Shown: positions 22,620 to 35,640 of the stretch, piece after piece | How positions within the stretch are numbered: position 1 is the stretch's first letter | Layout: the number at the start of each line of letters is the position of its first letter | NCBI RefSeq assembly: GCF_000340215.1 | Contig: NW_006921538.1 | Span: forward strand, 3,388,372-3,452,371 | Origin: Pseudocercospora fijiensis CIRAD86 | Taxonomy: Eukaryota > Ascomycota > Dothideomycetes > Mycosphaerellales > Mycosphaerellaceae | Direction: 5' to 3' | DNA length: 64,000 nucleotides | The notes under the pieces: generated by a model | What the model saw: the letters and a program-made list of their open reading frames with translations, nothing else | Databases searched by the model: none | Told to the model about the DNA's origin: nothing | Translations under genes and position numbers: made by a program

Positions 22620-25600
22620 TAACATTATAAGCTTTTGGCCTTCTTCTTGTTCTTTACGCTAGTCCAATACTTATCTAACAACTCGGTTATGTCCTTAAAG
22701 GATCCTTTAGCTTCCTACGAGTCCTATTTAGGTAAATAGCCTTGCTACCTTAGGAGGTATTCCTTCTTGCCTTTCCTAGTCCGGTGCTATAGGATGCGTT
22801 CTATAGACTATAGTTCTTCACTATTGGCTAAGACTTCTTCTAACTCAGTAGGCGCTTCATCGCCTTCGCGTTAATAGTATAGCTTAAGGAGGGATATATA
22901 GAAGGTGTTATAGATAGTATAATAGGGTAGAAGCTATAACTAGTAGGCCTATATACCCTTCGGTTCTCGAATACGGAATAGGCCAATGTATCTTAGTACG
23001 AGCTTAGGCCTTGTTTTGCTATCGGGTAATAGGTGTTTACGGATACGGAGGTTCTTTATACTAAGCATAACTATATCGCCTTGTTTGAAGGTTATTAGAA
23101 GGTAGTGTTTGTTATAGTAGGTCTTTTAGTACTCTTAAGCCTTTGTCAACTTCTCGGCTATCTTAGTATAGATTTCTCGCATCTTCTAAACCCTCTTAAT
23201 AGCCGCTAGTATCTTAGGTTAACCCGCTTCCCTTTCCTTACGCTCGGCCTCGAGCGATAGGGGGTCTTATAGCAGCGCAGGGTTGCTTCCTATTATAGCG
23301 AAATAAGGTAACACCTTAGTAGATAAGTGGACACTGTTATTGTATACGAATTCGGCTAGTTGTAGGAGATTGACCTAATCCTTAGGGTTCTCGTTAATAT
23401 AACTACGCAGGTACTGCTATAGGGTAGCATTCTGTCTCTCTGTTTAACCGTTAGTCTATAGATAGAAGGCTGTTAATAGCCGATGCTTTAGTCTTAGCTA
23501 TAGGCATATTTCGCTCTAATAGTGCGATATAAATGTCGAGCCCCTATCGGAGACTATCCCCTTAGGGGTTCCCTAATAGGTATAGAAGATGTTAGTCTAT
23601 AGCGCCTTAGCTAGGTTAATAGCCGTCTAATCCTTTCGGGCAGGAATGTAACGAGCGCCCTTAGTAAACCGGTCTACGATAACTAGGATAGCATTATACA
23701 CATCCTTGCTTCCCCTACGCTTAGTAGGCGGAAGGCCTATAATGAAATCTATTATAAGCTTAGCAAATAGCTTCTTTAGAACAGGGAGTGAAGACAACTC
23801 GCTAAATAGTAAGTGCTTTAGTACTTTAACTCGTTAATATACGGCATACGTGTTTACGTAGTCCTTTATATTCCGCTCACTATTTGGCTAGTAGTATGTG
23901 CGCGATAGTAGCTCGTGCGACCTCTCTATACTATAGTAACCGGCAAGCTTACTATTATAGTATCGCTTAAGAAGCTCTTGTCGGATCGAATATTTAGCGG
24001 GGATATAGTATCTGCCCTTAAACTTTAAATGACCTTTGTTATCGATCGACTAATTGTTACTCTTACTAGATCGGGTCTTTCGCCTACTTATAAGCTTGTC
24101 TATACGTTTAGTAGCAAAGGCGTCCCTCTACTAAGCCCGTAATAGCTCATCTATAAACGATTAACTATCCCTATTTGTAAGGTTATTTAACAGTACCCTC
24201 GCTATTGAACGAGGTACGCATTGTATGTATCTAATAGTACTAGCAGCCGGATTAACTATAGTAGTACTATCGCTGTTACTATATATAGCGATATCGACTA
24301 GGGAGTTATTATAACTTCTCCTATCTGTGTCCTTAATACGCACTGTTAATACAGTAAGAGCATTAATATGCTTTAAGCCGTCGCGGAGTCCGGTAAGCCG
24401 CTTATCCTACGCTTGCTTATTAATAATACGGGCTATAGCAATCTTATACTGCAAGGTTAGAAACAATGAATTAATGGATTGCTAAGTCCCGCTGTTATAA
24501 TTAGGTCGCCTCGATAGGCTATTAGTAGGGTTGCTTACGCCTAGCCGATATAATATATCAAAATCAAACCTAGCGAGGTAGACGGCCTATCTAGCCTATC
24601 GACCTATAACTCTAGTAACCTTCGTGATTCTACGGAGGTTGTTATAGTCCATATAGACCTAAATAGTGTACTATGCACTATCGAGATAGTGCCTCTAATG
24701 CTTAAAGGCCTCGACAATAGCTAGGAGCTCTTGCTCGTATGTCTCGTAGCGACGCTCTACATTAATCATCTTCCTCGAGAAGAAGGCAATCGGGTGCTAG
24801 TAATAGTCATTATCTAATTGCTAGGACATAATAGCCGATATAGCGAACTGTAAAGCGTTAGTCTCAATTCGGATCTGCTTATTTAGCACGAAATAGTATA
24901 ATAAGGGGACTTTAGTAAAGCGTCGCTTTAGACCGTTAAAAGCGGCTTGTGCTCTGTTAGCCTATTTGAACTCTCTAGTCGGGTTGGCCTTGGTTTTAGT
25001 GAGCTTAGTCAGTAGTATTACGTGCCGCGAGTAACCTTCGATAAATCGACGGTAGAAGTTAGCAAAACCTAGGAATAATTGAAGCTCTTTAATACTAGTA
25101 GGCGTCGGCTACTTAGTAATAGTCTTAATCCGATCAGGATCAGCCTTAACACCCTCGGTTAACACGAGGAAGCTAAGGAAGGACACCTCTTTAGTAGCAA
25201 AGGTACATTTAGAAGGCTTGTAATACAAGCTATAGGCCCTTAGGCGATCGAGTACCTTGCGGACTGTAGCCTAGTGTTCCGCAATGTTAGGAGAGTGTAT
25301 ATAAACTAGGATATTATCTAGGTAAACTATACAGAGGTAATCTAATAGGCCTAATAGGGCCCGATTAATGTAGGACTAGAATATAGTAGGGGCATTAGCT
25401 AGCCTAAATAGTATAACTAAGTACTTAAAATGGCTATAGCGAGTACGAAAGGCTGTCTTCTATTTATCGCCCTTACGAATACGGATGCGGTAATAGGCGT
25501 CCTTAATGTCTAATATAGTGTAGTAGTAGGCACTAGAAAGGCGATCGAGGGTCTTATTAATAAGAGGAAGTAGACAACGATCTTTGATAGTAATAGCATT

Positions 25601-27900
25601 AAGCCTACGATAATCGACATATAGACGTAGGCTACTATCTTTCTTTAGTACGAACAGGATAGGTGCACTAGCAGGGCTATTACTGTACCGAATTCGACTA
25701 TTGGCTAGGTTTTCCTCTAGGTACTTACGTAACATAGCAAGCTCTCGTTTACTAAGGTTGTAGAGGGGGCTAAAAGGAACCTCCTTGCCCTCTATAATAT
25801 CAATCTTATAATCCGTCTCTTTAAATATAGGCAATGTCGATACTAAGTAGTGTTTGAATACATTAATATAGGTCTCTCGAATGGGCTCTAGCATACGAGC
25901 AAGCTAATTAGGGTCTATGCTATTAGGGGGCATAGGTTTATCGTTATTACTACCGAGCAGGTCGGCCGTCGGATCCGCTAGGGTTAGGTTGCTAATAAAT
26001 AGGACCCTAATATTATTAGGGCACTCGCTAACATTAATGTGTTTAATGTCCTCTTTCCTAGCGATTCCAAATCGCTACTGTTAACTGCCTAAGTCTATAA
26101 CTATAGCATAGTACTTAAGAACAGGGTTGCTAATAATAATATTAGATAGGAGGCTGTCTATGTCTACCGCGTAGGCAGTGAAATTTAGTAGGCGTTCATT
26201 TCCGAGGTCGTCCTTTAGAACTATAGGAACATAGTAGGCTCTATAGGTTAAGTGCCGAGCGTTATTAAACTAAGCAAGGGTTAGTAGGTTAGTCCTCGGC
26301 AGTTGTCGAAGGTCTAATTGCTTAGCTAGGCGATAGCTAATAAGGGCGCTAACTGAATTTCCGGGGTCTAGCATAACCTTTGCCTTATAGTTAGTATCGG
26401 GCCTAGATATAAGACAGGTACGTATAATAGCTAGCACAATGTCGATAGTCTTACGCCGTACGAGGCTAACAGTTGGTGCGGCGCTTACTCTTTTTTCGAA
26501 GGTTAACCTACAGGGGTAGCGTTAGCTACTAAGAGGTGCTTTCGGTGCTTAGCGGTAGTACGGTCGATTCGGGCCTAGTCCTTAGGTTTGTCGCATTAGC
26601 CTAGTAGGTAGCTAGTGCTGTTACAATTAAAGCACTTCAACCCGGTTAGTAGACTGCCGTAGCTGTTATTGCTGCTATTGTTAGCCGAGCGATTAGCATT
26701 ATAGGGATACGAGCCCCTTCTACGGCCCCTATCGCGGCCTCCTCTATATAGCCGCCGGCTACGGCCTCTTCTACGGTCGCTATTACTGTTTCTATTGTTA
26801 GCATTGTTGTTTTAGTAGGACCCTTAGCTATTGCCTCCGCGGGCACTACGATTGCCGCGGTTAGTGCTAGCTAGTCGGATCCTCGATTCTAGTCGTTACT
26901 AGAGCTAAATAGCCCGCTCGGCTGTTTCTACTTCGACTATGAATTGAATGCGTGTTAGGTTGGCCTATTTAAACATACGGCGGCGGTCTAATTTAAGGAC
27001 TAGTTCCTATCTCAGTTTAGGTCGTATCTCAGATATCTAGATAGAGTCGGTTTTAGGTAGTAAATCGTCCTCGAGGGTCTTTAAATAGGCCTTAAATAAG
27101 CGAGCCGATTGATTAGTCTTTTGTTTGGCTCGAAGGTATTAGTCCTAAGCGTATTGTTGCCTTAGTATAGGGTTTCTAAGGGTGTCTAGTATAATAGTCT
27201 TGTAGTCTTGCTACTAAATAGCGGTCTGATTAGTAAGGGAGTCGAAATGGTTATCCTAGGTGCGCTTTAGGTCTCTATTAATGTATTGCATAGCATAGAC
27301 GACTAACGAGTAGTCGTCTAGAAGGGCCCTTAGCGCGTTTCGCTAGTTAAGCTCGCAGTTACGGATATAGTCGTTATATTGTTTCCGACTAGAGCTATCA
27401 AATACAGTACAGTCCTTGAGTTTAGCATCCTTCTTTTAGACTGAAACAGATAGAGAGGAAGGCCCTACTGTTGGTTTAGTATTAGTCGCTAGAGCTTCTT
27501 GTAGGCGACGAATTTCGAGGAGATTATCCTTTAGCTATTATTCCTAGCGCAAGGTAGTAAGCCTGTTTTAAGTAGCTTCTTGAAGTCTCGCTACTAGCTA
27601 GGGGCCAAAGGCTAGCTAGCTATATCGTCGATTGACAATGTTGTTAAGTATATCGTTAACAGGCAATTCTGGGTCGTCGCCTAGAACTATAGGTTCTTCG
27701 GCAGGCCTAGTAGTAGGCTCTTTAGTAGGTACCTTAGCAGGTGCTTTAGTAGGCACTTTAGTAGGTGCTGTGCTACTAGCGTTGTTATTGCTAGCGCTGC
27801 TAGCGGTAGCACGGTTGTTGTTTCGTAATAAACCGGCTATTATAAGGGGCGACACTAATAATGTATTATTAGCCCCTAAGATGCGGATATAGCGGAATTA
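22620..27900 (-). pseudogene. Gypsy copy 2 gag-pol, dead
   Basis: The domain order is the same as copy 1, read on the minus strand. Gag starts at about 27860 with a Thr/Pro/Ala/Lys-rich N-terminal stretch (open for 79 codons at 27855-27616), and a zinc-knuckle region lies near 26620. Protease is near 26380, RT open for 144 codons at 25894-25460 (FKHYLVSTLPIFKETDYK, LDIKDAYYRI), RNase H near 24900-24600 and integrase near 24050-23250. Stops are at former Trp/Gln codons. Comparison with copy 1 would show which substitutions RIP made in each. Confidence 0.88.
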
Positions 27901-28111
27901 GTAGATATCGGCTTAGTATGCTTAACTTAGTATAATAGGCCGTATAGAAGGCCTTGCTTAATAATTGGTACGGTTGTTTTAGTAGAATAGTACGTGTAGG
28001 TCCCGTTCTTTAGGCGCAATATAGTTAGATTAGTCTTGTTCGTAGCTATACCGCTAAAAGCTTGAAATAAGGACTATCTAGCTACTGCCCTTAAAGGGTG
28101 GATCGAATACT

Positions 28112-28300
28112 ATATAAGAAGGGTATATTAGCAGGTAGATAGGGTAGTAGTAGGTACGAGTAGTATTCGATAGAGAACTAGGAGGAGAAGGAGGAAGGCA
28201 GGCTAGTTAGCCTAACGCCAAGCGCCAAGCCCTGCCTAAGGCACTAAGACCCTAGCTTTACTCGAGCCAGTCACATACCAATCACGTATAGCCTCTAACA
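28112..28300 (-). repeat. 5' LTR of Gypsy copy 2
   Basis: This 189-bp LTR starts TGTTAGAGGC in element orientation, keeping the TG end, and is followed inside the element by TAGTATTCGATCC. It is bounded by CTTTA at 28301. Confidence 0.9.
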
Positions 28301-28831
28301 CTTTAGCTTGTCTTCCTTTAGCCTTATATTTAGTCCCTAAAGCTCTTTCTCTAGTATTTCTTTTGTTAAGACTCTATATTGCTCTAGGTCTTTAACTTTT
28401 TAGGGAGTTATTTGTAGTCTGTCTCGCCTCCTAGTCCTAATGTACTAGGCTTTTATCTTGTCTAGTGCCTTTTAGATAGTCTGTTAGGCTAGGTATTCTA
28501 TTGTCTTTACTGTATATTAGTGTCTTAGTCCCTTAAAGTATTATTTAACTAGTAGGATCCCTAATTCCATTTCTACTACCCTTATTAGTATAGTTTTGTA
28601 TGCTCCTAGGATTTTCTTTAGGCTTTAGGTTTGGGACCTACTAACTAGTTGCTTAATCCTCTTTAGTGTTTTCTCCTAGGCTGCCTATATCTATGCTCTA
28701 TATAGTATTGCTAGCTTAACAATTGCTTTGTATATAACTTTGGCTTTCTCGAATGTAGCCCCCTATATAGAGGCTATAAGCCTATTAATAGATTGTATAT
28801 TAGCATCTGCCCTCTACTTTGCCTTCTTTAC

Positions 28832-29213
28832 TAGACCCCGCAGTGGTCCGGGTTGGTTTGGTTTGGTTTGCTAAGCCGAAATTCTGGTTTGGTTTGGTTT
28901 GGTTTGCCAAGAAACCGGTGCACGGACCGGTTTGCCGGCCACGTGCCGGCCACAGACAAAAACCCGACCCAAAACACGCCGGAACACGTCCAAACAGCCT
29001 GAAACACAGATGCAAATGCAATATAGGGCCCCCGGACCCGATCCGAGGTCGTCGCATGTCGTCGCATGTCGTCGCAGTTTGGTCGGATTTCCTCGGAAAC
29101 CGGCTCAGACTAGCGGGGTAAAAAACCAAACCGGAACCAAACCGGAGGGGTACCGCTAAGAAACCAAACCATATACGTTCTGTGGTTCGCAAACCGAACC
29201 ACTGCGGGGTCTA
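28832..29213. mobile_element. hAT-type MITE, 382 bp, not RIP-mutated
   Basis: The terminal inverted repeats are TAGACCCCGCAGTGGT on both ends, with similarity extending into CGG-TTGG/CGGTTTG. The flanking 8-bp duplication is TTCTTTAC at 28824-28831 and 29214-29221. An 8-bp duplication and TA(G)-starting TIRs are hAT hallmarks. Inside are GGTTTGGTTT tandem units near both ends and three GTCGCAT units at about 29050-29073, and there is no transposase. The GC content and retained CA/TG dinucleotides contrast sharply with the RIP-altered LINE around it, so it arrived after RIP or escaped by being shorter than the length RIP needs. ORFs of 78-130 codons across it are products of the low-stop composition. 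Confidence 0.85.
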
Positions 29214-29221
29214 TTCTTTAC

Positions 29222-32200
29222 TTATAGTCCCTAATTTAGTTTTGGATCTAGCTAGATCCCTAGTACCCTAAGCTCTGCTAATAGTTAGGTTTTAAAGCCT
29301 TAGATAGTGATTGATTGCTTTATATTGTAGGTTAATTTAGCCTTACTAAAGTAGATAAGCTAGTACTTTTCTAGGGCGAATTTTGCTCTATACTTCCTTG
29401 CCTATTTTTTATACTCCTAGTGCTTCTCTTCTAGGATCTTATAGTTAGTTTCTGTTGTCTTAGACTAGGCTAGGATGTTTGTATCGTCTATAAACCCTAA
29501 TGCTAATATGTTTTTTGATTCTAGGAGTAGGAGTAGGTCTACTACGAAGATAAGGAAGAGGATTAGGGAGAGTATTAATCCTTAGGGGATTCCCTTTTTA
29601 GTTAGTATTAGGTCTGATTTGAATTTGCCTAGAATAAGCTATATTAATCTTTCCTATAGGAAGGACTAGATAAATTGGACTATCTAGTTTAGTATAGCTT
29701 TCTGTTTGAGTATATATAGGAGCCTTTTATAGGAGACATTGTTAAAGGCTCCTAAGATGTTAAGGGAGAGGAGGGTTACTACCTAGTTTTAACTATAGTG
29801 CTAGATATGCTTAATCTATTCTATAATTAGTTCTATAGCTATTAGTATTAACCTCTTCTTTCTTCCTCCTATCTAGCCTTTAGGAAGGATGTTCCTTTCC
29901 TCGGTAAAGGTTGTTAGCCTTTTAGCGACAATTTTTTCTAGTACCTTGCCTATTATGTTAAGTAGGGCTATTAGTCTATAGGCCTTAAGCTATATATAGT
30001 CTTCCTTCTAGGGCTTCCTTAGCACTACTGTTAGGGACTTCCTAAATAGTCTTAGATAGTGTCCTAGTGCTAGGCTTTGTGAAAAGATATTGGCTAGTGC
30101 TAGGGCTAGCCCCTTCCTATATGCTTTTAGAAGTTTGTTATAGATCTTGTCTTTTCCTAGTACCTTGTTGCCTAGAATTTTCTTTAGGATCCTTTCAATA
30201 GTTTCGGGTTTAACCTAGGTGTCTCTTAGTATGCCTAGTAGTAGAGTCTCTTGTTCTTTCTCCTTTATATCTAATAGGTCTGCTTGTACTTTTCTATAGA
30301 AGAAGTATTAGCCTAGGGCTCTTGCTTTCCCTTCTATTATAGTCTATATTTGTCCTTATTAGTCTATAATGTCCGGGAATTGTAGTAGCATATCCTTATC
30401 CTGTTTAGGTCTCCTTGCCTATTTAGCTATCCTCTATATCTCCTCTAGTTTCTTTGTAATTATTCCTATTATAGATCTCTATTCTTATATCTTGTCTTTC
30501 TTAATCTAGATCTTCTTTTCCTAGTAGGCTTTATTATAGTTGTCCTATACTTCCTAGATGTGGGTTTGTGTCTACTGCCTCCTAGCCTTCCTTACTACTT
30601 TAACTTTCCTTATATACTCGCTAGTCTAGTATAGTTACTAGTATAGTAAATGTTTCTTTGCTAGGGTATACTTTCTAGCTACCTGTTTTAGGATTCCTAT
30701 TAGTTCTTCTACTGCCTTATTAATATCCTCTAGCCTTAGTAGGTGCTTTATTAAGAGTTCCTCTAGTTTTAGGTCCCTTTCTAGTTCCTCCCTAATCCTG
30801 CCCTATTAGGCACCTTTCTAGTTAAGCTTCTCCTCTAGTTCCCTTTCCTAATTAGCTTAGACATTTAGCTCAATCTGTACCGGGAAGTAGTCTAATGATT
30901 CTTCTAGTTCCTAGTTAACCCTGTATCTTGTAATCCTGTTCCTAATCTAATATAATACAAAGTATAGGTCTAGTGTACTACTGCTTCCTCTTGCCTCCTA
31001 AGTAATTAGTCCCTTTAGGGTAACAATTTCTATTCCTTCCCTCTCTAATATATCAATTAGTCTTCCTACTAGGAAGTAGTAAGCTAGGGTAAAGTCTAAG
31101 CCCTAGAGGGGGTAGTAGAGGTTGAAATCCCTAAGTAGGATTTGGTAGGTATTCCCCTAGATAACTCTAGGTAGTCTTTCTAGGGTTTTTAGTTAGGTGC
31201 TGCTTCTTAAGTCTAGTAGTAGGTTGTATATATAGTGGATTTGGAGTGTACCTTAGGATGTCTCTACTTGAACTAATATTAGGTCCCTATCCTCCTATAG
31301 TATAGCCTGCTAGGTTTCTGTATCTATCTCCTTACTAATATAGATATATGTCCTTAGGGCTCCCTAGTTGTAGATAATTAGGTAGTATCTTAGGTCTTTA
31401 ACTATTGCTAGTCTCTTTATATATAGGTTGAGCTAGGGCTCTTAGATTGCAATAATGTAATGTTCTTTTAGGTTTAGTGCTTAAAGGAAGCTCCTCTATA
31501 CCTTGTCTTTGCTCTTATTAATATTGTACTGTATAATGTTTAGTAATGTTGCAATGTTTATTAGGTTTCATCTATATCATTTCCCTATAAGTTTTCCTTT
31601 AGTCTTCCCTTACTTTAAACCAACATTTAACTAAGCTTTGTCTGCCCTGCTTCCTTTCCTGCAATATTAAGGTATCTTAGTCTCCCTAGTTGCTAGTGAC
31701 TCTCTTGTGCTAGTAAGGCCCTGAATGTAAACCTATTATCTTATCTAGACCTCTTTTATAGCACTTAGCTAGGTTACTTCTGCACCTAGCTGCCCTAGCT
31801 TGTTATATATCTTTTTAGTATATTGATTCTGGCTTCCTTTGCCTTCCTAGCTGCCTATATTCTTATTAGGCATTCCTTCGCCTAAGAGGGGTGTCTTTTA
31901 GTATAGTATGTACATCTTGCTTCTCCCTTATATACTTTATATTCTTTAACCTAGTAATCCCCTATATAATAGGAGCAGGTATTAGTTGTCTTTATACACT
32001 TAGCTGCTAAGTATCTATAGTATTGACATTTAAAGCACTGCATTATCCTATAGTTGCTTCTGTATATCTCTGTTTCTAATCTTTTAAAGTCCTAGAACAA
32101 CCCCTAGTCTAGCACTATATTAGCTTGCTCTATACTCCCTACCTAGATAATTAGGGAAGACTGCTTCTTAGTCTCTTCGATTTTCCTTTTAATCTATACT

Positions 32201-32830
32201 ACTTTTATAATCTTTAGGCCTAGGTATATAGCTTGGTTTTGTCTCTGTAGGCTCTTAATATCCTGTTCTTCCTTAAAGCGTCTTATTATACTATAGGCTA
32301 TAATTATGAATTGCTGTTAGGAGACCTTTGCTGTTTTCCCTATCTTAGTTGTCTATTCTTTTTGTGTTTCTAGCTTCTTTTTATCCTGCTCTTATACTGT
32401 AAATAGCTTGATTACCCCTTTCCCTTCGTTCCTAGCCCTAATTACCTCTTTAACTGCAATTCTTTCTACAATCTCTTTCCCTATAAGTCCTTAGATTTCC
32501 TTTTGCTCCTATAGGTCCGTAATATAGACTCTAACTACTGTCCTCGGGGGTTTTAGCGCCTCCTAACTAGCTACTACTGCCTAGGTGCGGTAGTTTAGGC
32601 TTGTCTCCTATTGTTTCTTCGTAATCTTTGCTGCGACTGTATTAGCTACCTTTATAATTACGTAGCTTGCCTAGTTGTAGATTGCTTTTAGTCCTCTAAG
32701 GAGTTCTAAGATTATTATCCTATATACCCTCTTAGGGGTTCTTCTATCTTCCGCCTTTAGCACCTCCTCTGCCCTAGTATATAGTGCTTTCTATTCGTCC
32801 TCCCTTCCTTCTTAACTGTCTTCCCTTCGT
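29222..32830 (-). pseudogene. LINE ORF1 and ORF2 (endonuclease/RT), dead
   Basis: Read leftwards: ORF1, a nucleic-acid-binding protein with a zinc knuckle near 32040-31990; then ORF2, whose APE-type endonuclease should occupy about 31560-30900 (no catalytic motif checked residue by residue); then reverse transcriptase at about 30250-29250, including the FIDD motif near 29500. Frame breaks and stops are frequent. The remainder of ORF2 lies at 28306-28831, beyond the MITE, and further left beyond the Gypsy insertion. Confidence 0.65.
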
Positions 32831-32872
32831 CTCTAATTGTTTGCTGCCATTTTCCTAGGTAGTCGCTATATA

Positions 32873-32887
32873 AAGGAGTTTATATAG
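32873..32887 (+). repeat. 15-bp target-site duplication of the LINE, right copy
   Basis: An exact second copy of AAGGAGTTTATATAG, after which the Copia integrase frame continues. Confidence 0.9.
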
Positions 32888-35640
32888 CAACCTTCTTAAT
32901 CAACCGTTTACTAAGGTTACGCTCTGCCGACTATACAATAAGGACACTATTTGAGATTAGAACAGGATACAAACCTAATATAGCCTATATATATCAGTTT
33001 AGTACACGAGCCTATCTACTAATCTATAGTACGGAAAAACGAAAGGACATCCTACTAAGGACTATAAAGGTAGCTTCTCGCACTTATATTAGATACCTAT
33101 ATAGTTACGAAGGCTATTTAATCTACAGGATTTGGGTACTATTACGTATAATAGTCCTACGGATAAGAGATATTGTCTTTGATAAAACCCTGTTCTATAA
33201 TAGATACGATAATAATCTTAGAGTTAACCTAACTAACTAAGAGCTAACTTAGTTCAGTAATCTCGAAGAAGCATAAGCACCCGCTTCGGAGCATCAATTT
33301 AACGAGCTTCGAGAAGTATACGACATACCTCCAGACCTCGTTAGGTTTAGAGCTAAGGGGGTAGATATACTAATAGGACCTAGTCGACTTATAATAGTTA
33401 ACCCTGCAGAGCTAGCAGATGAGCCTATTGTACAAGACCTACCTTAAGAACTACTAGCACCGGCACTAGCTAAGATTTAGCCTAAACAAGTGCTATAGAG
33501 ACAAGACTTTCCAATTAATCTACGCGAAACAGCACAACCGCGTAATAATATACTAGATAGATTAGTAGAACTAACTATTAATTAGCAACTACAACCTAAG
33601 AACGATGCTAGTAATAAAGCCCCTACTAATAATATAGACGCACTAGGTTATGTAGATAATATAGACTTCAACTTGCTACGTGCTAAGCTAGCTAAATTGC
33701 TAATGCTAATTAAAGCCGCTAATGTATCTTATCGTTACTTACTAAACACAGGAGGTCCGTATTATCGAGTTAACAACCTAAACAAACGATAGCGAGTAGC
33801 GGCTATCTACCGAGCCGGCCGTTACTATATTAGCGACCGAGAACAAGCGAGAAACCTCCTTCTATTTAGCAACCTATATATAGCAGTAGAGCACGAAGCT
33901 AGGTCAATATATAGTAGTACTACCGATAGCGCCGATAGTAATCTACTACCTCTTCCTTGTAACGAAAACGATTCATCCCTTATACCGAAAGTTTCAGACT
34001 TGCTAAAAGAACTACGCAACTAGCGATAGGTGCTAAAGAGCCGATTTAAAGAGCATTAGATACACGCGGCTACGGTAGAGTTTAATAAGGCACTTAATAC
34101 TAATATATTCAAGTAGGTAGATATCGAGTAGCTAATAGATAAACATACTTATAGCCTACTACTACTTATATAGGTGTTTAAGTACAAAGGAGATGCTAAA
34201 GGAAGGCTTGTAAAATTCAATGCAAGAGTGTATGCAAGGGGTGATCTATAGAAGAGTATACACCTAGATACATATGCTTCTATACTAGCAGCGAGGGTAT
34301 TCCGTGCCCTAATGGCAATTACCGCTACCTTTAACCTAGAGGCTAAACAAATAGACGCTGTTAATGCCTTCCTAAATGCTAGCCTACTATATATACTGTA
34401 CTTGAAGCCGCTAGATAGCTTTAAACAGAAAGGAAAGGTGTTGCAGTTGCTATAGGCACTATATAGTCTTTAGGAGTTACTAAGGTTATAGTACAATCAC
34501 TTTACTACTACCCTCGAAAACAAGCTCGGTATATAACCTATCGATAACGTAGACTGCCTATACACTAACCTAGACAAGCACGTGTTTATCTTCTTTTATA
34601 TAGATAACATAGTGCTATTATACTATCGCTAATATAGGTAGAAAGCAATAGACCTTAAGCAGAAGCTAATAAAGGAATATAAGCTCAATAACCTAGGCAA
34701 GCTATTATAGTTTCTCGGTATTAAAGTTACACGTAACAGGCAGAACAAAAAACTATAGTTGTTATAGAAGACATACACAGAGAAGACAGGTTAGCGTTAC
34801 AGAATTGATCCTAAGGCTAGCAGGCGAGCAGAGGCACTATTGCTAACTAGATACGAGCCGTACGAGAAAACCACCAAGACTCGATATACAGACTTATTAG
34901 CAGTGCTAGTATACTAAAGTCGCGTAGGGTCACTTAACTTTATAGCAGTTCAAACTAGGCCGGACATTGCTAAGGTAGTGTCCTTGCTATCTAAGGCTCT
35001 TTAGAACCTACGACCTAAGGATATAGCAGCAGCTAATTGGTGTATTAAATACCTGCTATATACAAAGCACCTATGCCTAGAATACAACGCTAATAGACTA
35101 GCAATTACCGCTCATTCAAGCTAACAGCTTTATAAATTTTACGGGGCTTCTAATGCCTTATATAGTAACTATAAAGGCACTAGACAGTCGTTAGAAGGAT
35201 GGTTATTTAGCCTGTTTAACGGACTAGTCGATTGGAAAGCAGCACGACAGTCAACTATCACTAAATCTATAACTAAGGCTAAGCTACTAGCTGCCTTATA
35301 TGCAGGCTTAGAACTGATCTAGTAGAAGCGCTTCTTCGACAATATTAGCCTCACCTTAGATAGCCTTCCTATACTATATTATGACAACATATAGACCCTA
35401 CGCATTATTAAGGCGGATGCTAGCAAGCTAGACACTAAGCTTAGGTATATAGATATTTATTAATATTAGCTACGCTAAGAACATAAATCAGGCCGCATAC
35501 ACTGCGAGTATTTAGCAACATAGGACATGCTAGCCGATAGACTAACCAAGCTCTATAGCCCGCAGAACTAGAAGAGGTTTATTAAATAGCTAAGGCTAAC
35601 TAAACTAGCACTAATACCTAGGGATATATAAGGAAGCAAC
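32888..35640 (+). pseudogene. Copia integrase end, reverse transcriptase and RNase H, dead
   Basis: The frame resumes with ATFLINRL, then FEIRTGYKPNIAY, which is the C-terminal end of Copia integrase. RT is at about 34150-34640 (KYKGDAKGRLVKFNARVYA, KQIDAVNAFLNASL, FFYIDNIVLL in place of the YVDD box). RNase H lies at about 35120-35540 (ending near YLATQDMLADRLTK-like residues, with stops). The YIDN variant again fits G-to-A. The stretch 35641-36438 before the 3' LTR is untranslated and RIP-altered. Confidence 0.82.

Larger units (their letters stand above)
21225..28300 (-). mobile_element. Full-length Ty3/Gypsy LTR retrotransposon, copy 2 (RIP-mutated)
   Basis: This second copy of the Gypsy family of 2194-9269 is in opposite orientation and also exactly 7,076 bp. 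It is inserted in the LINE with a CTTTA duplication (21220-21224 and 28301-28305). The LTRs are 21225-21412 (3') and 28112-28300 (5'). A polypurine tract lies just inside the 3' LTR. It carries more CG/CA-retaining sites than copy 1 in places, for example YVDYRR in RT instead of YVNYRR. It cannot encode its own proteins. Confidence 0.93.
20519..32872 (-). mobile_element. Non-LTR retrotransposon (LINE, Tad1-like), RIP-mutated, with nested insertions
   Basis: The LINE lies on the minus strand, 5' end near 32872 and 3' end at 20519, where it finishes in a short (ATCT)n tail instead of poly-A. It has no LTRs and a 15-bp target duplication. ORF1 (about 32830-31600) contains a CCHC-type zinc knuckle near 31990-32040 (QCFKCQYYR...AAKC). 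ORF2 contains reverse transcriptase with GFIDDTNILA near 29500, a variant of the A/GFADD motif, preceded by the conserved GIP-GLILS block. About 4.9 kb belong to the LINE itself; the rest is a Gypsy copy (21225-28300) and a MITE (28832-29213). The Tad1 clade call rests on general look and on being fungal, so it is tentative. Confidence 0.8.

Noticed and set aside
28800..29192. 130-codon ORF over the MITE
   Set aside because: It is created by the repeat composition of the MITE, crosses its TIR, and has no domain or start context.
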